Positions 37,207-45,088 of a stretch of 48,658 nucleotides of DNA are shown piece by piece (within the stretch, counting starts at the first letter, position 1; the number at the start of each line of letters is the position of its first letter). This stretch comes from Enterococcus columbae (GTDB lineage Bacteria > Bacillota > Bacilli > Lactobacillales > Enterococcaceae): NCBI GenBank assembly GCA_020742395.1, contig DYWZ01000039.1:1-48658 (forward strand), in the 5' to 3' direction. The translations under genes were made by a program, and so were the position numbers. A model generated the notes under the pieces. It was given only the letters and a program-made list of their open reading frames with translations. It had not been told where the DNA came from and searched no databases.

Positions 37207-39354
37207 CTATTTTTCATCAGCTAGTCGAATCCCAAAATGTCCTCCAACTCTTGAAAGATTTGGATTATAGTAAGGATCATTTTCGATGTATTTACTCCAA
37301 CGCGCTTCCATAAACTGTGTTTCCTCATCGAAACGTTTCTTCTTTTCAGGTGTATTTTCATAGCCTCTAGTTTGTGATTCATAGTGATATAATTCTACTC
37401 CATGCAACCAGACATTATCGTGACCAGCTGTGTATTCACGCAGACACAAATCAACGTCATTAAAGGCAACAGTTAATTCTTCTTCAAAACCACCTAGAGT
37501 TTCAAAGTCAGCTTTTCTAATCATACAGCAAGCTGCCGTTACCGCTAAGTAATTGACATTAATTTCCAATTTACCAAAATAACCAAAATCACCTTTTGGA
37601 TAAGTATGGTGACAGTGCCCGGCTGCTCCACCAAGACCGACTATCACGCCAGCATGCTGAATGGTTTGGTTTGGATAGTATAATTTTGCCCCTACTACCC
37701 CAATTCGCTCAAATTGCGCAAAGGAAACCATTTTGGTAATCCAGCCTTCTGTAATAACCTCAGTATCATTATTCAAGAATAAAAGATACTTTCCTTTAGC
37801 TTTTTGGGCGGCTAAATTATTGATTCGTGAATAGTTAAAAGGAATATCAATGACTTCGACTACAAAACGTTCACCAAGTTGTTCCTTGAATTTTTGATAA
37901 AGCTTCGGCATGCGTTCATCTGTACTACCGTTATCAGCGACGATAATTTCATAATTACTATAAGTTGTTTTAGCAACAATCGAATTTAGACAACGTAACA
38001 TATCATCATAGCCATCACGAGTTGGAATAATGATACTCACCAAGTCTTCGCTCAATACCTCATATTCCACATCATAAAGGCCGTTACCTGCTGCATGATG
38101 TGCTGTACCTTTTATATTGCGACGAATTAAAGCATCTTGTACTGCTTTTAAGCCAGCTTCAAATGCATAACCTTTAGTGGATTGATCCGCAGCAGTTGAA
38201 GTTGGTAAAATCCGCCAGTAATAGAGAATCTTAGGAATATGATGAATTCTTTTAGCCGTTGTTTTTTCTGTAAAGCGTAAAACCAAGTCATAGTCCTGCG
38301 AGCCTTCAAAGCCAGCTCGAAAACCGCCAATTTCATTCATAATAGAACGACGATAAACACCCAAGTGAGAGATATAGTTAGTTCCTAATAATAAGTCATA
38401 AGACCAATCAGGTTTAAACGCAGGATCAAAACGATTCCCCTGCATATCAATTTTATCTTCGTCACTATAAATCAAGTCTAATTCGGGATTTTCATTTAGT
38501 GCCTTAACAACTTCATAAAAAGCAATGGGTGCTAATTCATCATCATTATCTAGTAAAGCCACAAATTCACCCGTGGCAATTTCTAAAGCTGAATTAGTAG
38601 CTTTAGAAATATGACCATTTTCTTTACGGAACACTACTTTAATGCGTTCATCGCTTTGTGCATATTTTTCTAAAATTGGGCGCACATTTGGATCAGTTGA
38701 ACAATCATCAGCCATGCACAATTCCCAGTTTGGATAAAACTGATTTTGAACAGAAGCGATACATTTTTCTAACCAAACTTGTTCCACATTATATACCGGC
38801 ATTAAAATAGAAATTTTAGGTTGATAACTAAATTGCGCAATTTCTTCTTTTATTGCCTCAACATCCCAATTTTCATTCTGTTGAATCCACAATTGATAAT
38901 CTTGCACACTTTTACCTGGAGCTTGATCCATTTTCACACGGCGTATTGTATTCTTTAAACCATTGCGTCGTAAATAATTTAAGCCTCGTTTTAATCGATT
39001 CATTTTTTGAACCCAAGCACTTTCTGTACCGGGAACAAGTGGCAATTTGCCTTCAATCACTACTTCTTTTTTACAGATACAATTTTGACCTTCAAAAACG
39101 AGTTGAATAGGTCCTGCAGCTTTACCATATAAATCGATTTGAAAACCAGCTGAGACGTTAGATGCTAATTTGTATAATGCATTCACATCGCCACGATAAA
39201 CATAAGAAATTTGGACATTACCTGGAAAGCCTTCAACATGAATGGAAGGAACAGTTTTACTCTCTTCATCTAATGCCCAACCATTAATCACAATGCTACC
39301 ATTGGAACCATTTCGCAAGATATTATCAATATAAACGGTATATTTATCAGCCAT
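37207..39354 (-). CDS. Double-domain family 2 glycosyltransferase
   Basis: 715 aa. An N-terminal beta-rich segment of about 110 aa (VYIDNILRNG...INGWALDE) is followed by two GT2 domains: residues about 179-410 (ISILMPVYNVEQVWLEKC, ADDCSTDP, LLDNDDELAP) and about 438-660 (SIIIPTRDGYDDMLRCL, ADNGSTDE, FLNNDTEV). Both have plausible metal-binding acidic motifs. Similar paired GTs extend or decorate rhamnan-type wall polysaccharides. The first domain is close to the GT2 domain of the next gene upstream, so the pair arose by duplication. A 9-nt gap follows the methyltransferase-GT gene. Confidence 0.88.
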   Translation of the reverse strand: MADKYTVYIDNILRNGSNGSIVINGWALDEESKTVPSIHVEGFPGNVQISYVYRGDVNALYKLASNVSAGFQIDLYGKAAGPIQLVFEGQNCICKKEVVIEGKLPLVPGTESAWVQKMNRLKRGLNYLRRNGLKNTIRRVKMDQAPGKSVQDYQLWIQQNENWDVEAIKEEIAQFSYQPKISILMPVYNVEQVWLEKCIASVQNQFYPNWELCMADDCSTDPNVRPILEKYAQSDERIKVVFRKENGHISKATNSALEIATGEFVALLDNDDELAPIAFYEVVKALNENPELDLIYSDEDKIDMQGNRFDPAFKPDWSYDLLLGTNYISHLGVYRRSIMNEIGGFRAGFEGSQDYDLVLRFTEKTTAKRIHHIPKILYYWRILPTSTAADQSTKGYAFEAGLKAVQDALIRRNIKGTAHHAAGNGLYDVEYEVLSEDLVSIIIPTRDGYDDMLRCLNSIVAKTTYSNYEIIVADNGSTDERMPKLYQKFKEQLGERFVVEVIDIPFNYSRINNLAAQKAKGKYLLFLNNDTEVITEGWITKMVSFAQFERIGVVGAKLYYPNQTIQHAGVIVGLGGAAGHCHHTYPKGDFGYFGKLEINVNYLAVTAACCMIRKADFETLGGFEEELTVAFNDVDLCLREYTAGHDNVWLHGVELYHYESQTRGYENTPEKKKRFDEETQFMEARWSKYIENDPYYNPNLSRVGGHFGIRLADEK

Positions 39355-39363
39355 AATCTTCTC

Positions 39364-42300
39364 CTAAACTAATTTATTTGGATTTTGATAGGTATCCACA
39401 AGCTGGTCAGCTGTATAAGCTGCGGCCATTTGTCCATAAGCCTTCTTGTCTATTTGACGAGAAATATTGACTTGTTCAACCAATGTCGCATACGGTGTAA
39501 AGATTACCTTTTTACCTAATTGTTGCATACGAATACTTAGGTCCACCCCTCTTAGCTGAGATTGTAAGGCTAAATTAAAGCCATTTAATTGCAGATAATC
39601 TGTCTTACTAGTCATCAAACAATCTTCAGTAGCGGTATAAAGTTCACGTGGTAAAACAATTCTAAAATAATAACCTAATGTTTTATTCGATACTCCAGCT
39701 TGCTCATAGATTAAGCTTTGCTGCTCATTATCTAAAACAACCCCCGCATTCATGACAAAATCATCTTTATTGACAATTTTACCCGTTACCAAGCCAACCT
39801 CTGGCATCAGCATAAAATTAGCCATTTCTTCTAGCCAATGTGATTCTTGTGGTAATAGGTATGGATGAACAAACACTAAGTATTCACCCGTTGCCTGCAT
39901 AACCATTGATGCTAAACTAGTTTCTTTAGCTAAAGTTGCACGAGCATTTTTAAAATCAGTGATATTTGCTGGTAAGACTAATTCACAGTTAGAATAATTC
40001 GTTTTTTCTAAAAGGGTCTTGGCCCAGTCTGCAGTTACTAAGCTAGCGTCCGATGGAATTATACTGATTTTTACCTTATCACCGTGTGCATAATCCACTT
40101 TATAAGCACCGTAATTTTTAGTCATCGTCACATTGCCACGGATTCCTTCACGCTTTAGCGTATCGATTAACGCATTCTTTCCAGCAATATAGGCATATTC
40201 TTTAGTTTGCGGATCTAATGCCGTCGAGGTTTCGACCGTGCGCCAATGATATAGAATCTTTGGAATATGGTGAATCTTATGTGCTGCTTGCGTTGCTCGT
40301 AAAACAAAATCATAATCTTGACTACCATTGTATTCTTTTCTTAATCCGCCGACCTTGTTTAGGACTAATTCGCGTTTAACAACTACGAAATGCGTAATAT
40401 AATTGTGCCCCATCAATAAGGTTTGATTCCATTCTGGTTTAAAGAATGGATCAAAACGTTTGCCACGAGTGGTGATTTTATCTTCATCAGTATAGATAAA
40501 ATCAATTGTTTGATCTTCATTTAAAGCCTTAACAACTTCGTATAATGCATGGGGAGCTAATTCATCGTCATTATCCATAAAACCAATATATTCTCCCGTA
40601 GCAATTCCTAAAGCAGAATTTGTTGCTTCTGATATATGACCATTTTCTTCTCTAAAGACCACTTTAATCCGCTCGTCTTCAGCCATCATACTTTCTAGTA
40701 ATGGACGAATATAACTTTGAGTTGAAGCATCATCAGCGATACATAATTCCCAGTTTGAATAAAATTGATTTTTTAAAGAATCTACACAAACACGTAGCCA
40801 TTTTTCTTCAACATTATAAACTGGTACCGCAATTGAAATTTTGGGTTGATAACTAAATTGAGCAATCTCAGCTTGTATTTGTTCATAATCAAAGCGTTCA
40901 TTTTCTTCAATCCAACGTTCATATTGATCTTGATTTTCTTTACGTGCTTTAATATGTTTCAATGTACCTTTAATTCCTAGATGACGAACCATACCTAGAA
41001 GATAGCGAGCACGTTTATATACAGAGGCATTAGACAAATTATGACGATTGACTAACACTGGGACTTGCTCTCCATTAGCGGTTTGAATAGTTAAGTGTAA
41101 ACGATTAGCCTGCTCAAACTGCTCAACTTCTAAAATAAAGCCATATTTTTTCTTCGCAGGTAAATCAAATGCATCATTTACATCTTTACGATATAATGGC
41201 GTAACTTTATAAAAACAGCCTTCGTCATATCGCAGTTGATAATTCAATGGTTCTAAATCATTTTTTGAAAATCCCCATCCTTTAACAATGGTGGTGTGCA
41301 ATTCAGTATCCACTTCTACTGATTCAATGGTTAACTGAACTAATTTTTCTTGCAATTTTTGATGACTGCGACTTAAAAATAGGCTTTCAAACCATTGTTC
41401 ATATTGGCGATGTCTTTGCCAAGCTTTTTGTTGAATCACTTGATTATATCTTGCAGATATAAATTCGTATCTGGCTTGAACTTCTTTTTCAAATTGTGCC
41501 TGTTCTTCTTCCAAACGCATTTTTTCTAAACGATGGCGTTTAAAATCATTTAAAACAACATGTTCTAAATCAGTAAAAGTACCATCGAATAAATAGATTA
41601 ATTCAATTTCAACTGTCTTTCCTGCTACATCATTTCCCTTTAACACAAAGAAGTTTTCTTTCTCGTTTCCTGAAAAAAGATACATACCATCTTTACGCCA
41701 AAGTGCATGATTTTCAAAATGACGAAATTCTTTACCGTTGACAAATACTTTAAATTGTACAATACCATCACCTACTAAAGGCTGAATATATATATTTAAT
41801 AAATCTTCTGGTAATTCAATAGTATATTTACGATTTTCACCGGTTCGATTATTTAATGGATAAGTAACTGGTTGAACACCATTTTTCGTTTCAATAAATA
41901 GGGTTACTATTTTAACAAAATTTGAATTTTCAGGGCGCAAAATGATTGGTGCTTGAACTGGTTGCTTAGTTAGCGCAAAGAAGTATTGATAGACTTCACC
42001 AAATTCACGTTGTTTAAATTCATGCTGGATACGAACAGATAAATCTTCATATCTTGCAGCAATTTCATTTTGGCCAACTTGTGCATAGGTAAAATCTTCA
42101 ATTGCCACATGCAGTCCTACGCGTTGAAATAGTTCCATAAATCCTTGTTCAGTAAAGAAACTATGGTGAGTAGCATCTAAAAGCCCATATTGATTCCAAT
42201 CTAATTTATTATTAAACAAATCAATTAAAACGGAATTGTGAGCAATATTTGGAAAAGTAATTAGTACTTGACCATTGGGTTTTAAAAATGGAACAACAGC

Positions 42301-42627
42301 TTTTAACACCGCTTCTGGATTCGTTAAATGCTCTAATACATCAGCAAAAACAATTGCATCATATTGTTGGCCTTCAAACTGTTCTACCCAATGATAGTCT
42401 TCTATATTACCATAAACACCATCTTTGGCAAATTGCATGACATAATCAAAGAGCTCTTTATCAAATTCTACAATTGATACTTCGCAATTTTTTTCATTGA
42501 TTAAATATTGCGTCATCCGACCATTACCTGGTCCAAATTCTAAAACCTGACTATTAGGCTGAATTTGTTTTACAATCTTACCAATACTCGTATGCTCATC
42601 TAATGAGAGTTCAAAATCATATTTCAT
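39364..42627 (-). CDS. Methyltransferase-glycosyltransferase fusion protein
   Basis: 1087 aa. Residues 1-220 are a class I SAM methyltransferase (VLEFGPGNGRM at 28-38; FADVLEHLTNPE). Residues about 225-365 are beta-rich, possibly carbohydrate-binding. A charged helix or coiled coil spans about 365-430. A beta segment (435-530) resembles the N-terminus of the neighbouring GT. An intact GT2 domain spans about 597-820 (VPVYNVEEKW, ADDASTQ, FMDNDDELAP). The C-terminal part (850-1070) has GT2 layout but lacks recognisable DxD/NND acidic motifs (it reads VFVHPYLLP), so it is probably inactive. The gene is one base downstream of the Wzt-type gene start-stop junction. Likely adds and caps the polysaccharide. 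Confidence 0.87.
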   Translation of the reverse strand: MKYDFELSLDEHTSIGKIVKQIQPNSQVLEFGPGNGRMTQYLINEKNCEVSIVEFDKELFDYVMQFAKDGVYGNIEDYHWVEQFEGQQYDAIVFADVLEHLTNPEAVLKAVVPFLKPNGQVLITFPNIAHNSVLIDLFNNKLDWNQYGLLDATHHSFFTEQGFMELFQRVGLHVAIEDFTYAQVGQNEIAARYEDLSVRIQHEFKQREFGEVYQYFFALTKQPVQAPIILRPENSNFVKIVTLFIETKNGVQPVTYPLNNRTGENRKYTIELPEDLLNIYIQPLVGDGIVQFKVFVNGKEFRHFENHALWRKDGMYLFSGNEKENFFVLKGNDVAGKTVEIELIYLFDGTFTDLEHVVLNDFKRHRLEKMRLEEEQAQFEKEVQARYEFISARYNQVIQQKAWQRHRQYEQWFESLFLSRSHQKLQEKLVQLTIESVEVDTELHTTIVKGWGFSKNDLEPLNYQLRYDEGCFYKVTPLYRKDVNDAFDLPAKKKYGFILEVEQFEQANRLHLTIQTANGEQVPVLVNRHNLSNASVYKRARYLLGMVRHLGIKGTLKHIKARKENQDQYERWIEENERFDYEQIQAEIAQFSYQPKISIAVPVYNVEEKWLRVCVDSLKNQFYSNWELCIADDASTQSYIRPLLESMMAEDERIKVVFREENGHISEATNSALGIATGEYIGFMDNDDELAPHALYEVVKALNEDQTIDFIYTDEDKITTRGKRFDPFFKPEWNQTLLMGHNYITHFVVVKRELVLNKVGGLRKEYNGSQDYDFVLRATQAAHKIHHIPKILYHWRTVETSTALDPQTKEYAYIAGKNALIDTLKREGIRGNVTMTKNYGAYKVDYAHGDKVKISIIPSDASLVTADWAKTLLEKTNYSNCELVLPANITDFKNARATLAKETSLASMVMQATGEYLVFVHPYLLPQESHWLEEMANFMLMPEVGLVTGKIVNKDDFVMNAGVVLDNEQQSLIYEQAGVSNKTLGYYFRIVLPRELYTATEDCLMTSKTDYLQLNGFNLALQSQLRGVDLSIRMQQLGKKVIFTPYATLVEQVNISRQIDKKAYGQMAAAYTADQLVDTYQNPNKLV

Positions 42628-43833
42628 CTAAATCGAATCCTTCCATTCATGATCCAAGACAACAATTCCTTCACCCACATATTTGCCGGTAATAAACATT
42701 GTGACATATTTAGTCTTATAAACAAACGGAACCGTTGCATTTTCTTCAAAGAATGCTACATCAAAATAATATTCTCCACTAAGTAGGGCCATTTTAGGAT
42801 ATTTTAAGTAAAAAGTATTTTTACCAATCTGCCATGGAATTGGTGTTTTATCCAGTAATGTATTCAAACCACAAACATAATGATTTTGAACAGTCCGAAT
42901 AGCTATTCCTAAGACTGGATTTTTAGGTGAATCATCTTTTACAGTATATTCTACTTTCACATATACCGGTGAATTTTGTTCGACAATATCAATTGGTTGC
43001 ATATTTTCATCAAGTAAAGTCGCAGAATCTACAGTCACAATTTCTGGAGCGCTATGTTCTTCAACCACACTTTTTTCACGGTCAATGGTTTTTAATGATT
43101 TACGTTTTAGGAAGTTTTCATATTCTTCGGTTACTTCCATTGTTTCACCTTCATTTTCAACTACACCATTTTTCAACCAATATACACGGTCGCAAAAACG
43201 GCGAACAGCATTGACATCATGTGAAACAAAAAGAATCGTTTTACCTGCATTACGGAATTCAGTAAATTTTTCCATACATTTTAATTGGAATTCTAAATCC
43301 CCTACCGCCAAAGCTTCATCGACAATTAAAATTTCTGGATCAACATTAATAGCCACCGCAAAAGCCAAGCGTACAAACATCCCACTAGAGTATGTTTTTA
43401 CCGGTTGATATAAATGATCGCCAATATCAGCAAAATTAATGATGTCATCAACCATTTCGTCCACTTGTTCTTTGGTAAAACCTAAAACCATCCCATTAAG
43501 ATAGATATTATCAAATCCGGAATATTCTGGATTAAAGCCAGAACCAAGCTCTAGTAAAGCAGCAATATTCCCTTTAATTTTCATTTCACCACTGGTTGGT
43601 GTTAAAACGCCTGTAATGATTTTTAATAAAGTAGATTTACCTGATCCGTTTTCACCAATAAAACCTATCATTTCTCCTTTTTTAACGTGAATATTCACAT
43701 CATTTAGAGCATAAAAAGTCTCATGGAATGAACGACGGCGTAAATCTAAAGCTTCTTTTAAGCGATCCGTTGGTTTTGCATACATTGCATATGTCTTTGT
43801 AATATTTTTTAATTCAATTGCATATTCAGTCAT
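42628..43833 (-). CDS. Polysaccharide ABC transporter ATP-binding protein with C-terminal Wzt-like domain
   Basis: 401 aa. The ATPase domain (1-240) has Walker A GENGSGKST, signature YSSGMFVRLAFAVA and Walker B ILIVDEALAVGD, typical of the TagH/Wzt/RfbE group. Residues about 270-400 form a beta-rich C-terminal domain (VKVEYTVKDDSPKNPVLGIA, LSGEYYFDVAFFEE) matching Wzt_C. Such domains bind the exported glycan, often its chemically modified end. It pairs with the permease upstream (11-nt gap). Confidence 0.94.
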   Translation of the reverse strand: MTEYAIELKNITKTYAMYAKPTDRLKEALDLRRRSFHETFYALNDVNIHVKKGEMIGFIGENGSGKSTLLKIITGVLTPTSGEMKIKGNIAALLELGSGFNPEYSGFDNIYLNGMVLGFTKEQVDEMVDDIINFADIGDHLYQPVKTYSSGMFVRLAFAVAINVDPEILIVDEALAVGDLEFQLKCMEKFTEFRNAGKTILFVSHDVNAVRRFCDRVYWLKNGVVENEGETMEVTEEYENFLKRKSLKTIDREKSVVEEHSAPEIVTVDSATLLDENMQPIDIVEQNSPVYVKVEYTVKDDSPKNPVLGIAIRTVQNHYVCGLNTLLDKTPIPWQIGKNTFYLKYPKMALLSGEYYFDVAFFEENATVPFVYKTKYVTMFITGKYVGEGIVVLDHEWKDSI

Positions 43834-43844
43834 AGATTTTCTCC

Positions 43845-44651
43845 TTATAATACATCAGAAAAATGAGGTTTCAAACGTTTAAAGACAACACTACCAAGTA
43901 ATAAAAGTACAATCGTCCATACCCAGAAATATACACTTAATGCTGGATGTTGCCAAAACCATCCTTCACTGAAGAATGCATTACGATAACCCTGAATCAC
44001 ATAAAATAGTGGGTTGGCTTTCAAAACCATTTGTACTACAGGTGGAAAAGTATTAATACTCCACAAGACTGGTGTTCCCCACATTAATGTTTGCATGATA
44101 ATGCCGATAAATTGATTAATATCTGGGAAAAATGGTTGAATAGCCGCAGTAATCCAGGTTAAACCAGTTAAAAACATCATCATACAAAAGGCATAATAAA
44201 TGATTTGTAAAGTTTGTAAAGTCGGATAGTAACCATTTAAAATAGTTACTGAAAAAGCAATCACCATAAAGAAAACATGCATATAAAAATTAGAAATTAA
44301 TTTTGAAGTAGGTAAAATACGGATGTTAAAAACGACCTTTTTTACTAAGTAACTGTATTCTCTAAATACATTGGTCGCAGAGCCTAATACATCAGAAAAG
44401 TAAAACCATGGAACAATCCCTGTTAGTAAGTAACAAATAAATGGATATTTACCATCAGTTAATCCTGACTTTAATCCTACATCAAAAACGAACCAATAGG
44501 TCAAAACAGTCACTACTGGATTCACAAAAGCCCAAAAAATCCCTAAAGTAGAACTCGCATAACGTGAACGAAAATCATTATACGAAAATTGCAATAGGAG
44601 TTTTTTATTCGTAAAAATATCCTTAAAAATAGAAAATAAATCTTTTAACAT
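43845..44651 (-). CDS. Polysaccharide ABC transporter permease (Wzm/TagG type)
   Basis: 268 aa from ATG 44651 (MLKDLFSIFKDIFTNKKLL), with AAGGAAGG about 10 nt upstream; longer starts to 44690 lack a site. ABC-2 permease with six membrane segments and the family pattern SRYASSTLGIFWAFVNPVV and GIVPWFYFSD. It forms the export channel with the following ATPase. First gene of the transcript from the promoter at 44709-44737. Confidence 0.93.
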   Translation of the reverse strand: MLKDLFSIFKDIFTNKKLLLQFSYNDFRSRYASSTLGIFWAFVNPVVTVLTYWFVFDVGLKSGLTDGKYPFICYLLTGIVPWFYFSDVLGSATNVFREYSYLVKKVVFNIRILPTSKLISNFYMHVFFMVIAFSVTILNGYYPTLQTLQIIYYAFCMMMFLTGLTWITAAIQPFFPDINQFIGIIMQTLMWGTPVLWSINTFPPVVQMVLKANPLFYVIQGYRNAFFSEGWFWQHPALSVYFWVWTIVLLLLGSVVFKRLKPHFSDVL

Positions 44652-44708
44652 ATCAATATTCCTTCCTTGGTTTCTTATATCTATAAACATAAGATAATCA
44701 ACAGTCCT

Positions 44709-44737
44709 ATTTTACAAAATGCCACTAACAAACGCAA
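44709..44737 (-). promoter_or_regulatory. Promoter of the polysaccharide export operon
   Basis: Minus strand TTGCGT (44737-44732), 17-bp spacer, TAAAAT (44714-44709), 58 bp before the permease start. The stretch 44740-44884 between this promoter and the mobile element shows no other feature. Confidence 0.7.
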
Positions 44738-44892
44738 GACAATTCCAAAAATCGGCTAATCTTCTCATTTAAAGCAGGAAAAAAATCGACTAAATTTAAA
44801 CTTTTTATAAGTTTTCGCTAAAAATAATCATTTTAAATGCTAGCCAAGCTGTTACCTATTCCACAAAAAAATTCTGATTTACTCAAATTTTA

Positions 44893-44956
44893 GGCTCTAT
44901 AATAAATTGGACTGATGAATCAAAATCGATTCATTAGTCCAATTTATTATAGAGCC
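44893..44956. repeat. 64-bp palindrome formed by an inverted copy of the element's left end
   Basis: 29-bp arms (44893-44921 and 44928-44956) with one mismatch and a 6-nt loop. The direct repeat GAATCAAAAT (44917-44926 and 44966-44975) brackets the extra copy, suggesting that an inverted segment was inserted or copied into an older element. Confidence 0.85.
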
Positions 44957-44975
44957 GGTTTAATTGAATCAAAAT

Positions 44976-45018
44976 AACAAAAAGAGCAGAGATAGCAAAC
45001 AGCTGTCTATCTCTGCTC
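44976..45018 (-). terminator. Terminator of the LTA-synthase-like gene, inside the mobile element
   Basis: Perfect 12-bp stem (44984-44995 with 45007-45018), 11-nt loop, followed on the minus strand by TTTTTG. It lies 70 bp beyond the stop codon. Confidence 0.85.
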
Positions 45019-45088
45019 ATTCCTTTTGTAAAACTCATCAGTCCAATTTGACAAAGAGCCAAATTTTATAGTAAATCAGGATAAAAAT

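Larger units (their letters stand above)
44893..45060. mobile_element. 168-bp non-autonomous element (MITE) with ISL3-like ends
   Basis: The ends are inverted copies beginning GGCTCT; over the first 26 bases the two ends agree at 22, including AAATTGGACTGATGA in full. The element is flanked by a perfect 8-bp direct repeat AAATTTTA (44885-44892 and 45061-45068). ISL3-family elements are known for GGCTCT-type ends and 8-bp target duplications. There is no ORF inside. The left third is a 64-bp near-perfect palindrome and the right half carries a terminator hairpin. Confidence 0.85.

Noticed and set aside
44893..44956. Palindrome interpreted as a bidirectional terminator only
   Set aside because: It lacks a T-run on either side and its arm sequence equals the element's terminal repeat, so it is better explained by transposition.
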